From Chitinophaga cymbidii (GTDB lineage: Bacteria; Bacteroidota; Bacteroidia; Chitinophagales; Chitinophagaceae), in the NCBI RefSeq assembly GCF_007992715.1, contig NZ_BKAU01000004.1:616788-680787 (forward strand): 64,000 nucleotides of DNA, in the 5' to 3' direction. The notes under the pieces are model-generated. The model was not told where the DNA came from, searched no databases, and worked only from the letters and a program-made list of their open reading frames with translations. The translations under genes were made by a program, and so were the position numbers. Positions 25,649 to 33,553 of this stretch are shown piece after piece (position 1 is the first letter of the stretch; each line of letters opens with the position of its first letter).

Positions 25649-28600
25649 TCAGAATCCTACCCTGAAATTGATGCCCACCATTCGCTGGGAGGGAGCGTTC
25701 AGGTTTTCGTCGTCCACATCCGGGTCAGAGAACCTGAATTTGGTAAAGAGGAAGAGGTTCTGCGCGGTAACGGAAACAGATGCGCTCTTGATGCCGGATT
25801 TGCCCAGCACGCTGGAAGGCACCCTGTAGCCGAGGGACATTTCACGAATTTTCACAAAGGATTTTTTCTGCACGCCGTAATCTCCCGCCCGGAAGTTCTG
25901 CGTATAATCCTGGTAAGAAACCTGTACGTCGTTCGTGGCATATTTGCGGGAGTCGCTGGTGATGTTGCCGAAGTTATCGTAGGTAACGCTGCCGGAAGTT
26001 ACTTTCACGCCATTGCCCACATAGTTCGTTTTTCCGTTCACCACTTCATCATACCGCCAGTTATTGTCCGTATCCGGATGCGTGCCGGTATCAAACATCT
26101 TGTCGTTGACATAGTTGTACATCAGGCCGCCGATGCGCCCGTCGATATTCAATCCCATGGTAAAATTCCCGAACAGGAAAGTGTTGATGAAACCGAAGCT
26201 GAAGTCGGGGTCCGTGTAGCCGTATTTTTTTACATAGTCGCTTTCCATGGGGTAGCCGTTATTGTGGATCACGTTGCCCTGCGGGTCCCGCAGCCAGTAG
26301 TAGTCGGTATAGTTATCCAGGCGCTCGCCTTTTTTCACCCAGGGGCTTTTGGCGGAGTACACGGAGTCCAGGTCTTTATAATAACGATGCTGGTTGGAGA
26401 AGTTGATCGTGGATATCCATTCAAACCGGCTGTTCCTGATCACAGAGCCGCCGAGCGTTATCTCGATCCCTTTGCGGACGTATGTTTCGTCTGTATTCAC
26501 CAGCGTGCTGGAAAAGCCGGAAGCGTTGGAGATGGAGGCGGGTATCTGGCGGTTATAATAGTATTTGTTGAAATAGGCCACATCCAGGTTTACCCGTTTC
26601 TGGAAGAGATAGGCGGCCGTACCGATCTCCCAGGTGCGCTGTGAGCTGGGCAGGAGGCTTGCACCCAGCAGGTTGGAAGGGTAGCTGGCGGAGTTCAGGG
26701 TATTCCAGGCGGCTGTGGAGGTCGAGTACAGGCGGTTGATGGCATATACATCCGCCGGTGTTTTAAAAGTGGCCCAGGAGCCGCGGACCTTCCACATGTC
26801 TACAAAACCGGGCAGCATCAGGAATTCGGACAGCACCACGCTGGACCCGATGGAGGGGTAGAAGTAGGCGCGGTTCTCTTCGGGCTGCGAGGAGTTCCAG
26901 TCGTTACGCCCGGTAGCGTCAATGAACACGGCGTTCTTCCATCCGATGGCGGCTCTTCCGTACAGGCTGTTCACCTGCCTGCTCTGATAGCCGGGCGAAA
27001 TGGTGGGCGGCTCTACAGAACCCGCGAGGGAGTAAAAGGTGGGGGAGGTGAGGCCGTTCTTCGTGCTGGCGGAAAGGGTTTCATCCACCCAGCGGTAGAT
27101 GGTGCCGCCGGCCATCACGTCAAAAGTAAAATCACCTGCTTTTTTCTGGTAGTTGAGCATGATATCATCGTTCGTGCTCCAGCCGTAATCCTTGTCGATC
27201 CGGTAAAGCCCGCGTGCGTTCCAGCCTCCGCGGGTGGAGTAGATGTTGGCGGTGGGATTGGAGAACGTTTCCTTGTTATCATACACATCATAGCCTATCC
27301 GCAGCAGGAGGCTAAGCTCCGGCGTGAATTTGTAGTTGGCGGTAAGACTGGCGTTGATGGTGCTTTGCTGGATGCCGTTCAGTTTTTCGTATGCGATCAG
27401 GTAAGGATTGTCGTACCAGTTGGTGTACATCCAGTTTTGTGTCTGATACGGCACTTTCCAGTAGTCGCGGTACTGGCGGATGTCGTATTCGGGACCCGTC
27501 CACATGGTGAGCTGGTAAATGTAGCCCTGGTTGCCGTAACCCGAACCCCAGATCTGCGGCGCTGTTCTCCGGCTGATGCCTACGTGGCTTTCCAGCGTGA
27601 ATTTGTTGGTAGCCTTCAGTTCCCCGCCTACGGTGAAGTTGAACATGTTGAGTTTGGCATTGGGGAACTGGCCTTTGTTGTAGATATGGTTCAGTGATGC
27701 GCGGAAGCTGCCGTACTGCCCGCTTTGCGCAACGCTGATATTATTGTTGGTGATCAGGCCCGTTTCCATGAAGTTCTTCAGGTTGTTCTTGCCGAGGGAG
27801 TTGAGCGGCCTGTCATCTTCGAATTGTTTGGTGACGGGGTTCCAGTCCCGGGCGGTTTCGCCGATGTCCAGCTTCGGGCCCCATACGTAGTCGTTGTCGA
27901 TCTCTCCATTCTGCCCGCGAGCGTAGGAGCTTTGTATTTTGGGGATGGCGAGGAAGCCGGTTTGCAGCATGGTGTTGCTGTTGATGGAAATGGAGAGGCC
28001 GCCGCCGGAGCCTTTTTTGGTGGTGACGAGGATCACGCCGCCCGCGGCCCGGGAGCCGTACAAAGCGGAAGCGGTCGGTCCCTTCAGGATATCGATGCTT
28101 TCGATGTCGTCTGTCGGCAGGTCGCGCAAGCTGGTATTGCCGTAGGGCACGCCGTCTATTACCAGCAGCGCGCCTTCGCCCCGCAGCTCAATGGTGGGCC
28201 GCGCAAAGAACTCGGTGGAATTTTTGATCACCAGTCCGGCCGCCTGCCCGGTCAGCGATGTAGCCACGTCTACGCCCTTCACCGTTTGCACCGCATCGCC
28301 CTTTACCTTTTGTACGGCATATCCGAGCGCTTTTTCCTGCCTCCTGATGCCCAGCGCCGTTACCACGAACTGGTCCAGCGCGATGGCGGATTCGCGCAAC
28401 ACGATGTCAATGGTCTGCTGGCCGGTGAAAGCCTGTTCCACCGAGGTGTAGCCGAGCAGGCTGAACACCAGCACATCGCCGTTGTTCACGGGGTCCAGCC
28501 TGAACTGGCCGTTCATGTCCGTAGTTGTTCCCCTGCTGCTGCCTTTTATGTGCACGCTGACGCCCGGCAGTGCGTTGCCCGCGGAGTCTTTTACCACCCC

Positions 28601-28978
28601 TTTTACGGGCTCGCGCTGCGCTTCTTCAATAATGTCCAGGATGCTCTTGTGCGTATCAGGCTGCCCTGCTTTCACAACGTACAGGCGGCCGGCGATCTTC
28701 CGGCAAACGAGGCCCAGCGGCGAAATGTATTTGTTGAGCCGCGTTTCAATATTCCGGGCCCTGAATTCCCGTATATCCGGGATCGTTACCTGTTTCCCTT
28801 TTAACAGTTCCGTGTTGTAATTGAAACGAACATCGAGCCGGCTTTCGAGTTCATTGATCACGGTGATAAGCGATACTGCCCGGGGGCTGGCGCCGGACTG
28901 GGTCGCGGATAGCTGCAGACTGCATAGCAACAGGATAGCCATGATCAATCTGGAGCGGATAGATCTTATTTTTTTCAT
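25649..28978 (-). CDS. SusC/RagA-family TonB-linked outer-membrane transporter with STN signalling domain
   Basis: 1109 aa with a signal peptide (to about residue 30). Domains: STN (secretin/TonB short N-terminus) at about 35-110 (LDVRFNYNTELLKGKQVTIPDI); carboxypeptidase-regulatory-like domain (about 122-205, GVVKDSAGNALPGVSVHIKGS); plug (about 210-330, TALGIRRQEKALGYAVQKVKG, SIDILKGPTASALYGSRAAGGVILVTTKKG); then a 22-strand beta barrel ending in ...MVGINFRVGF. The STN domain is the part that contacts a FecR anti-sigma factor, and the FecR gene is 27 bp upstream. It imports the ligand captured by the SusD partner, powered by TonB. The presence of STN, sigma and FecR indicates substrate-induced trans-envelope regulation. 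Confidence 0.95.
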   Translation of the reverse strand: MKKIRSIRSRLIMAILLLCSLQLSATQSGASPRAVSLITVINELESRLDVRFNYNTELLKGKQVTIPDIREFRARNIETRLNKYISPLGLVCRKIAGRLYVVKAGQPDTHKSILDIIEEAQREPVKGVVKDSAGNALPGVSVHIKGSSRGTTTDMNGQFRLDPVNNGDVLVFSLLGYTSVEQAFTGQQTIDIVLRESAIALDQFVVTALGIRRQEKALGYAVQKVKGDAVQTVKGVDVATSLTGQAAGLVIKNSTEFFARPTIELRGEGALLVIDGVPYGNTSLRDLPTDDIESIDILKGPTASALYGSRAAGGVILVTTKKGSGGGLSISINSNTMLQTGFLAIPKIQSSYARGQNGEIDNDYVWGPKLDIGETARDWNPVTKQFEDDRPLNSLGKNNLKNFMETGLITNNNISVAQSGQYGSFRASLNHIYNKGQFPNAKLNMFNFTVGGELKATNKFTLESHVGISRRTAPQIWGSGYGNQGYIYQLTMWTGPEYDIRQYRDYWKVPYQTQNWMYTNWYDNPYLIAYEKLNGIQQSTINASLTANYKFTPELSLLLRIGYDVYDNKETFSNPTANIYSTRGGWNARGLYRIDKDYGWSTNDDIMLNYQKKAGDFTFDVMAGGTIYRWVDETLSASTKNGLTSPTFYSLAGSVEPPTISPGYQSRQVNSLYGRAAIGWKNAVFIDATGRNDWNSSQPEENRAYFYPSIGSSVVLSEFLMLPGFVDMWKVRGSWATFKTPADVYAINRLYSTSTAAWNTLNSASYPSNLLGASLLPSSQRTWEIGTAAYLFQKRVNLDVAYFNKYYYNRQIPASISNASGFSSTLVNTDETYVRKGIEITLGGSVIRNSRFEWISTINFSNQHRYYKDLDSVYSAKSPWVKKGERLDNYTDYYWLRDPQGNVIHNNGYPMESDYVKKYGYTDPDFSFGFINTFLFGNFTMGLNIDGRIGGLMYNYVNDKMFDTGTHPDTDNNWRYDEVVNGKTNYVGNGVKVTSGSVTYDNFGNITSDSRKYATNDVQVSYQDYTQNFRAGDYGVQKKSFVKIREMSLGYRVPSSVLGKSGIKSASVSVTAQNLFLFTKFRFSDPDVDDENLNAPSQRMVGINFRVGF

Positions 28979-29005
28979 AGTGTTATCTTGGTTGTTGGCG
29001 AGATG

Positions 29006-29962
29006 CTATTTGTTAACGTGAATCTGGTTGTTTTGTAAGTGAATTTTAAGTGAGAATGCCTGTTCCAATGTTGTTAATGCCTGTTGCAGGTCGTTGGACG
29101 GGAGATAGCCGGTAAAGAGCAGATCTTCCGCGCCGGTGTGGTCGAACACTGCTTCATAGCCATATTGTTCCCCGAGTTGCCGCATGACCGTTTTCAGCGA
29201 TTGTTCGCGGAAAGCGATCAGGTCGTATTTCCAGGAAGTGTAGCGCAGCGTGTCCGCCGGCTGTGCGGAGAGCTTTCCCGTTGCGGCGTCGTAGTCCGCC
29301 ATCTCACCCGGCCGGAGTATGATGCTTTGCCGGGCCGAGCCTACTTTTACACTGCCTGAATTCAGCACTACCTGTGTTTTTTCTTCCTTTGTGTTGACGT
29401 TGAAGGAAGTGCCCAGCACGGTAACATCGAGCTTGCCGCCCGCATGCACTACGAAGGGCCGGCTTGCCTGCTGCTCAACGGTAAAGAACGCTTCCCCGTT
29501 CAGCCATACTTCGCGGCTGTTTTTTAAATTGACGGACAGGCGGGCCTGCTGGTTCAGTTTGATGATGGTACCGTCTTCCAGCTCGATGGTCTGAACCGTT
29601 CGGGTGCCGTTCTCATAATGTTGCAGCGCATTTTTGGGGGAGTATTGCAGGGCGATCAGCGAAGCGATAGCGATGGCCGGCACTATCACCGCCGCGGCCC
29701 TTACCCAGGTGCGTTTCCAGAAGGGCTTTATCCGCCGTATGGCGCCGGACCGGTATAAAATGGACGTTAGCACAGCTTCGGCGGCCCATGCGGGCATTTC
29801 CGGCCAGCTGCCGTCCGGTTGCAGTTCTTCCACGGAGGGGATCGCTTCCGGCGAGGGGTTGTGCCGCAGGTACCCGAGGATCTGCCGACGTTCCTCCGGT
29901 GTGCAGGTGCCTGCCGCCAGCCTGATAAACAGTTTTTTTATGTGATCCTGCTTTTCCTCCAT
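29006..29962 (-). CDS. FecR-family anti-sigma factor
   Basis: 318 aa from the ATG at 29962 (MEEKQDHIKKLF). Earlier in-frame starts would extend back into the sigma gene. An N-terminal cytoplasmic sigma-binding part (about 1-75) is followed by one membrane segment (AAAVIVPAIAIASLIAL, about 95-112), then the periplasmic FecR domain (GTRTVQTIELEDGTIIKLNQQARLSV, VLGTSFNVNTKEEKTQVVLNSGSV) and a C-terminal DUF4974/STN-like part (FREQSLKTVMRQLGEQYGYE). It holds the ECF sigma factor inactive until the SusC STN domain signals ligand binding. It lies between the sigma factor and SusC genes, in the same orientation. Confidence 0.93.
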   Translation of the reverse strand: MEEKQDHIKKLFIRLAAGTCTPEERRQILGYLRHNPSPEAIPSVEELQPDGSWPEMPAWAAEAVLTSILYRSGAIRRIKPFWKRTWVRAAAVIVPAIAIASLIALQYSPKNALQHYENGTRTVQTIELEDGTIIKLNQQARLSVNLKNSREVWLNGEAFFTVEQQASRPFVVHAGGKLDVTVLGTSFNVNTKEEKTQVVLNSGSVKVGSARQSIILRPGEMADYDAATGKLSAQPADTLRYTSWKYDLIAFREQSLKTVMRQLGEQYGYEAVFDHTGAEDLLFTGYLPSNDLQQALTTLEQAFSLKIHLQNNQIHVNK

Positions 29963-30038
29963 CGGATTCAGATAAGATTGATCTATAGTAATACGGTCAG
30001 GAACGGGATGAGGACGATCGGGGAATAAAATATTTTTT

Positions 30039-30629
30039 TCAGGCGGGTAAGAGGATGTTGAACGCGGCCAGCAGCATGGCGATGTCCGCATGGCGGTGGA
30101 GGTACGCGCGCACAAAGCGGGAGGCTTTTACGAGCTGGTCCCGGACGGTGTTGACGGAGATGCCGAGGCGGTCGGCGATTTCCTGGTTGCTGAGCCCTTC
30201 TACTTTGCTCATTTTATAGATCAGCTGACGTTGCGCGGGGAGGCGGGAGATGGCGTTCATCCTGAGTTCTTCCAGCTGCTTTGTATAGAGCTGATGATCG
30301 GAGGCGCCAAAGCCTTCTTCGAAGGTTTGCAGAAAGCGTTTCCGGAATTTTTCGTCATGCACGGCTTTGCGGAGGTAATCGAATACGTAGTTGCGGGCAG
30401 ACCGGAAAAGATAAGCCTTCAGCGGTCTGGAGGGGTCCAGCGCTTCATGCCGTTGCCATATCTTCATGAAAACTTCCTGTACTGTGTCCAGCGCCACTTC
30501 CGGCGAGCCGCACAGCTTCAGGGAGTACCCGTAGATCTGGTTCCGGTACCTGTCATATAATACGCTGAAAGCCGCCTGATCCCTGTCCCTGATCATTCCG
30601 CACAGCGCTTCGTCGGTTGTGTCCAGCAT
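30039..30629 (-). CDS. ECF-type RNA polymerase sigma factor
   Basis: 196 aa. Region 2 at about 18-90 (AFSVLYDRYRNQIYGYSLKL, QEVFMKIWQRHEAL, YLFRSARNYVFDYLRK) and region 4 at about 125-180 (LPAQRQLIYKMSKVEGLSNQEIADRLGISVNTVRDQLVKA) identify a Bacteroidota ECF sigma-70 factor of the SusCD-linked group. It should direct transcription of its own operon and the adjoining susC-susD genes when released by FecR. A C-terminal hydrophobic tail (DIAMLLAAFNILLPA) follows region 4, which is common in this group. Confidence 0.93.
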   Translation of the reverse strand: MLDTTDEALCGMIRDRDQAAFSVLYDRYRNQIYGYSLKLCGSPEVALDTVQEVFMKIWQRHEALDPSRPLKAYLFRSARNYVFDYLRKAVHDEKFRKRFLQTFEEGFGASDHQLYTKQLEELRMNAISRLPAQRQLIYKMSKVEGLSNQEIADRLGISVNTVRDQLVKASRFVRAYLHRHADIAMLLAAFNILLPA

Positions 30630-30679
30630 TGCCCCACAGATTTTGGTTAAACGGTACTAACTGTTACGGGTTAGTGAGT

Positions 30680-30687
30680 CAAATATA
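30680..30687 (-). promoter_or_regulatory. -7 promoter element for the sigma/FecR/SusCD genes
   Basis: On the minus strand this reads TATATTTG, a match to TAnnTTTG, about 50 bp ahead of the sigma-factor ATG. TTTG tetramers occur upstream but at spacings (8 or 15 bp) that do not fit the usual 18-21, so the -33 part is uncertain. Confidence 0.45.
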
Positions 30688-30777
30688 TAAAATAACAAAT
30701 GGCAAAGCGTTCCGTGGTATGAATTTCGGATTATTTTCATGTTAAAGGGGGGCTTGCGTTGCCATGAAGCGATTGTT

Positions 30778-30809
30778 TTTGCTTGCGTACCTGTTTGGGC
30801 TTAACTTTG
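30778..30809 (+). promoter_or_regulatory. Promoter of the AraC gene at 30831
   Basis: TTTG (30778-30781), a 20-base spacer and TAACTTTG (30802-30809) match the Bacteroidota -33/-7 consensus well. The predicted start site is about 30815, giving a leader of about 15 nt before the ATG at 30831. Confidence 0.75.
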
Positions 30810-30830
30810 GATCTGTCACTATTTTATTTC

Positions 30831-31691
30831 ATGCAGAACATCGGATCATTCCTCCACATCTATAAACAGAACAGCGTACTCCCCATCCGCCTGGTTTCTC
30901 CAACCTTCGGCCATCTTCCGGCAGATATTACGGACAAATATGGCCTTGCCCACCGCAAGCCGCACTACTTTTTCATCTTTATGCTGAAGGGCGTCACCCT
31001 CCACGGCGTTGATCTTCAGCAGTTCGACATAAAAAGGAACGAGCTGCTTTTCATCGTCCCACATCAAATCCACCAGCTGCCATCTACCAAACTCGGTACG
31101 GACTATTTCAAGCTCGGTTTTGATGAGGACTGCCTTTCTCTCTTACCCAAACAGTATCCCTTCCTCATCAACCCTTTCAACAGGCAGAAAATTCAATTTT
31201 CCGCATCATCCGCGGCAAGACTTAAGTCTGTTTTCGAAATACTCCGCGAATTGCTAAGTGATATGAACACCAGTCCTGACCTCGTTCTTGCGCACCTCAA
31301 CAGCTTGCTGGCGGAGATCAACGCCGCGTATTTCTCGGCGGACAAAAATCCCGCAGACGAGAGGCTCTCGAAATACACCCGGTTTAAAATCTTTGTAGAG
31401 GACAACCTTACGGATCACATGACCGTTCAGGATATTGCTGAAAAACTTTCCCTTAACACCAATGGCTTATACAACATCGTCAAGCACTATTCCGGGCTTT
31501 CGCCCAAGGAGTTCATCACCAACCGCCTGATACTGGAAGCCAAACGGCGCCTTTATTATGCCGAAAGTTCTTCGGTGAAGGAGCTGGCTTACGGGCTTGG
31601 CTTCAATGATCCCGAATACTTCTCCCGCCTGTTTAAAAAAGCCACCGGCAAAACGGTTTCCGCCTTCATTCAGGATTTGTCAGGGAACTAA
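30831..31691 (+). CDS. AraC-family transcriptional regulator
   Basis: 286 aa from the ATG at 30831. An upstream in-frame start would include the promoter. The N-terminal cupin-like sensor domain is at about 15-150 (HYFFIFMLKGVTLHGVD, ELLFIVPHQIHQLPS). The C-terminal AraC double HTH is at about 190-284 (MTVQDIAEKLSLNTNGLYNIVKHYSGLSPKEFITNR, SSVKELAYGLGFNDPEYFSRLFKKATG). It precedes an aldo/keto reductase gene by 53 bp in the same orientation and probably controls it, a pairing common in Bacteroidota. Confidence 0.9.
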   Translation: MQNIGSFLHIYKQNSVLPIRLVSPTFGHLPADITDKYGLAHRKPHYFFIFMLKGVTLHGVDLQQFDIKRNELLFIVPHQIHQLPSTKLGTDYFKLGFDEDCLSLLPKQYPFLINPFNRQKIQFSASSAARLKSVFEILRELLSDMNTSPDLVLAHLNSLLAEINAAYFSADKNPADERLSKYTRFKIFVEDNLTDHMTVQDIAEKLSLNTNGLYNIVKHYSGLSPKEFITNRLILEAKRRLYYAESSSVKELAYGLGFNDPEYFSRLFKKATGKTVSAFIQDLSGN

Positions 31692-31744
31692 TGTGTTTTG
31701 TCCGGTTCCTTTACTGATGTTCGCGGGATATTTGTTCAAAAAAA

Positions 31745-32737
31745 ATGATGAACAGAAAACTGGGAACAAACGGCCCTGATGTATCCGCAATAGGATTGGG
31801 ATGCATGGGAATGTCCGGCGTTTATGGGCAAAGTGACGATCAGGAATCTATTGCCACCATTGAAAGAGCTTTGGAACTCGGGCATAATTTTTTAGACACG
31901 GCCGATTTCTACCGGGTAGGCCACAACGAAGAGGTGATCGCACAGGCCATCAAAGGTAAGCGGGGCAAAGCTTTCCTTTCTGTGAAGACCGGCATGTTCG
32001 TTGCACCCGGACCTAATAAAGCAATGACCATGGCGCGTGTAAACGGGCATCCTGATTATATCCGTCATGCTGTGCTTTTCAGTCTTCAGCGGCTCAAAAC
32101 GGATTACATCGATCTTTATACACCTGCGCGGGTAGATCCCAACGTTCCCATCGAAGACACCATCGGCGCATTATCCGAGCTTGTTGAAAAAGGCGTCATC
32201 CGTTACATTGGTCTTTCAGAGGCCTCCGCGGCAAGCATCCGCAAGGCCGCCGCGGTGCATCCCATTACGGCGCTGCAAATTGAATACTCCCTGTGGAGCC
32301 GTGACATTGAAGCGGAAGTGCTGCCAGCCATCCGCGAACTGGGCATTGGCCTCGTGGCTTATTCTCCGTTGAGCCGCGGTTTTTTGAGCGGGGAGTTCCA
32401 AAAACCGGAAGATATAAAGGATAACCGCGCGCACATGCCGCGCTTCCAGGGCGAAAACTTTTACAGGAACCTGGAGCTGGTGGAAAAGATCAGGGCGCTG
32501 GCCGCTGAAAAAGGGTGTACGCCGTCGCAGCTGGCGATTGCCTGGGTGTTGGCGCAGGGAGAGGATATTATTACCATTCCGGGTACGAAGCGTATAAAGT
32601 ATTTAGAGGAAAATATTGCATCGGAGCATGTGCGGCTGACGGAGGAGGATTTGCGGAGTATTGAAGCTATTATGCCGGCGGGAGTGGTTTCCGGTACGCG
32701 GTATCCGGAGATGTTCATGCATCATTTGAACAAGTAG
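31745..32737 (+). CDS. Aldo/keto reductase with altered catalytic histidine
   Basis: 330 aa, normal length for the family. NAD(P)H-dependent (alpha/beta)8-barrel: catalytic Asp and Tyr in LDTADFYRVGHNE (about residues 40-52), catalytic Lys in FLSVKTGM (about 78), and C-terminal cofactor segment EDIITIPGTKRIKYLEEN (about 280). The motif that usually reads DLYxxHRxD with the catalytic His is here DLYTPARVD, so the His position is Ala. A subgroup of aldo/keto reductases shares this change, so the protein need not be dead, but activity may differ. It follows the AraC gene. An alternative start three bases downstream is equally good. Confidence 0.88.
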   Translation: MMNRKLGTNGPDVSAIGLGCMGMSGVYGQSDDQESIATIERALELGHNFLDTADFYRVGHNEEVIAQAIKGKRGKAFLSVKTGMFVAPGPNKAMTMARVNGHPDYIRHAVLFSLQRLKTDYIDLYTPARVDPNVPIEDTIGALSELVEKGVIRYIGLSEASAASIRKAAAVHPITALQIEYSLWSRDIEAEVLPAIRELGIGLVAYSPLSRGFLSGEFQKPEDIKDNRAHMPRFQGENFYRNLELVEKIRALAAEKGCTPSQLAIAWVLAQGEDIITIPGTKRIKYLEENIASEHVRLTEEDLRSIEAIMPAGVVSGTRYPEMFMHHLNK

Positions 32738-32738
32738 A

Positions 32739-33548
32739 TCAATTGATAACAACCCTCATCCCCTGGTACTGCACCGTATGCGCGCTGAAATACCCCAACG
32801 CCCCCCCGGTCACATTACTCACCGGGTTGGCCGGCGTTGCCAGCACATCGGAGCCGCTGGCGCCCGTGTTCAGGCTGTACCAGAATTTGTAAACGTTCGG
32901 ATCTATGCACTGCATCTCCACATAAAGGCTGTCGCCTTCTTTCAGGTCATCTTCTTCCCGGATTTCCGCGGGGGAGTACAGGGCAAGAAACACGTCGCGG
33001 CCATTGGAGAGGTTGTCGTTATTCACAAATATATCCGGCCGTTGTTCGCCGTTCACGTATTGCACGAAGTTATAGCTATTGCCCGGCGCCTGCGGGTCGC
33101 GGTATCCCACATTCGCCACCACGCGGCTGCGCCCGGCAACGGACGCACGGCCTACCCACAGCGCGTCGAAGTTCACGGGGTCGGGCATCTTGCTGGATGC
33201 GGTAAAAATGTGATTGTCTATCGTCGCTTTCAGCTGATAGGTATGACCGGGAACGCCGTGTAGGCTTAAACTTTCATATACGCCCTTCCTTACTTCAGCC
33301 AGCGTCACGGGGGCGCCGCCGTTGTCGGACACCTGTATCACCGCGCCGCTGACGCCGCGGAAATTATTGTCGTCTGTAAAATTGCTGGTGGTGGACAGCA
33401 GCACGCGGCAGGTATCTTCATTGGTGATGATGCCTTCTATCACATATTTTTTTTCCGCAGGATGCAGGCCCGCATTGATCACTTTCTCGCAGGCGGTGAA
33501 AAGTCCGGCGGCCGTGATAGTACATATGAGTTGAAGTATCCTGTTCAT
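32739..33548 (-). CDS. DUF4249 lipoprotein, partner of TonB-dependent receptor
   Basis: 269 aa from the ATG at 33548 (MNRILQLICTITAAGLFTACEKV, lipobox Cys at about residue 20). An ATG six bases earlier overlaps the receptor's stop codon (TAATG) and may be used by coupled translation. It belongs to DUF4249, secreted or outer-membrane proteins almost always encoded directly behind a TonB-dependent receptor. Function is unknown. By position it resembles a SusD-like accessory, and that role is inference. Recognisable stretches are KYVIEGIITNED near the start and the conserved end region with YFSAHTVQ. Confidence 0.85.
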   Translation of the reverse strand: MNRILQLICTITAAGLFTACEKVINAGLHPAEKKYVIEGIITNEDTCRVLLSTTSNFTDDNNFRGVSGAVIQVSDNGGAPVTLAEVRKGVYESLSLHGVPGHTYQLKATIDNHIFTASSKMPDPVNFDALWVGRASVAGRSRVVANVGYRDPQAPGNSYNFVQYVNGEQRPDIFVNNDNLSNGRDVFLALYSPAEIREEDDLKEGDSLYVEMQCIDPNVYKFWYSLNTGASGSDVLATPANPVSNVTGGALGYFSAHTVQYQGMRVVIN

Positions 33549-33553
33549 CAGCA

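Noticed and set aside
27725..28804. 359-codon plus-strand open frame opposite SusC
   Set aside because: SusC is unambiguous on the minus strand. The frame is an antisense artefact.
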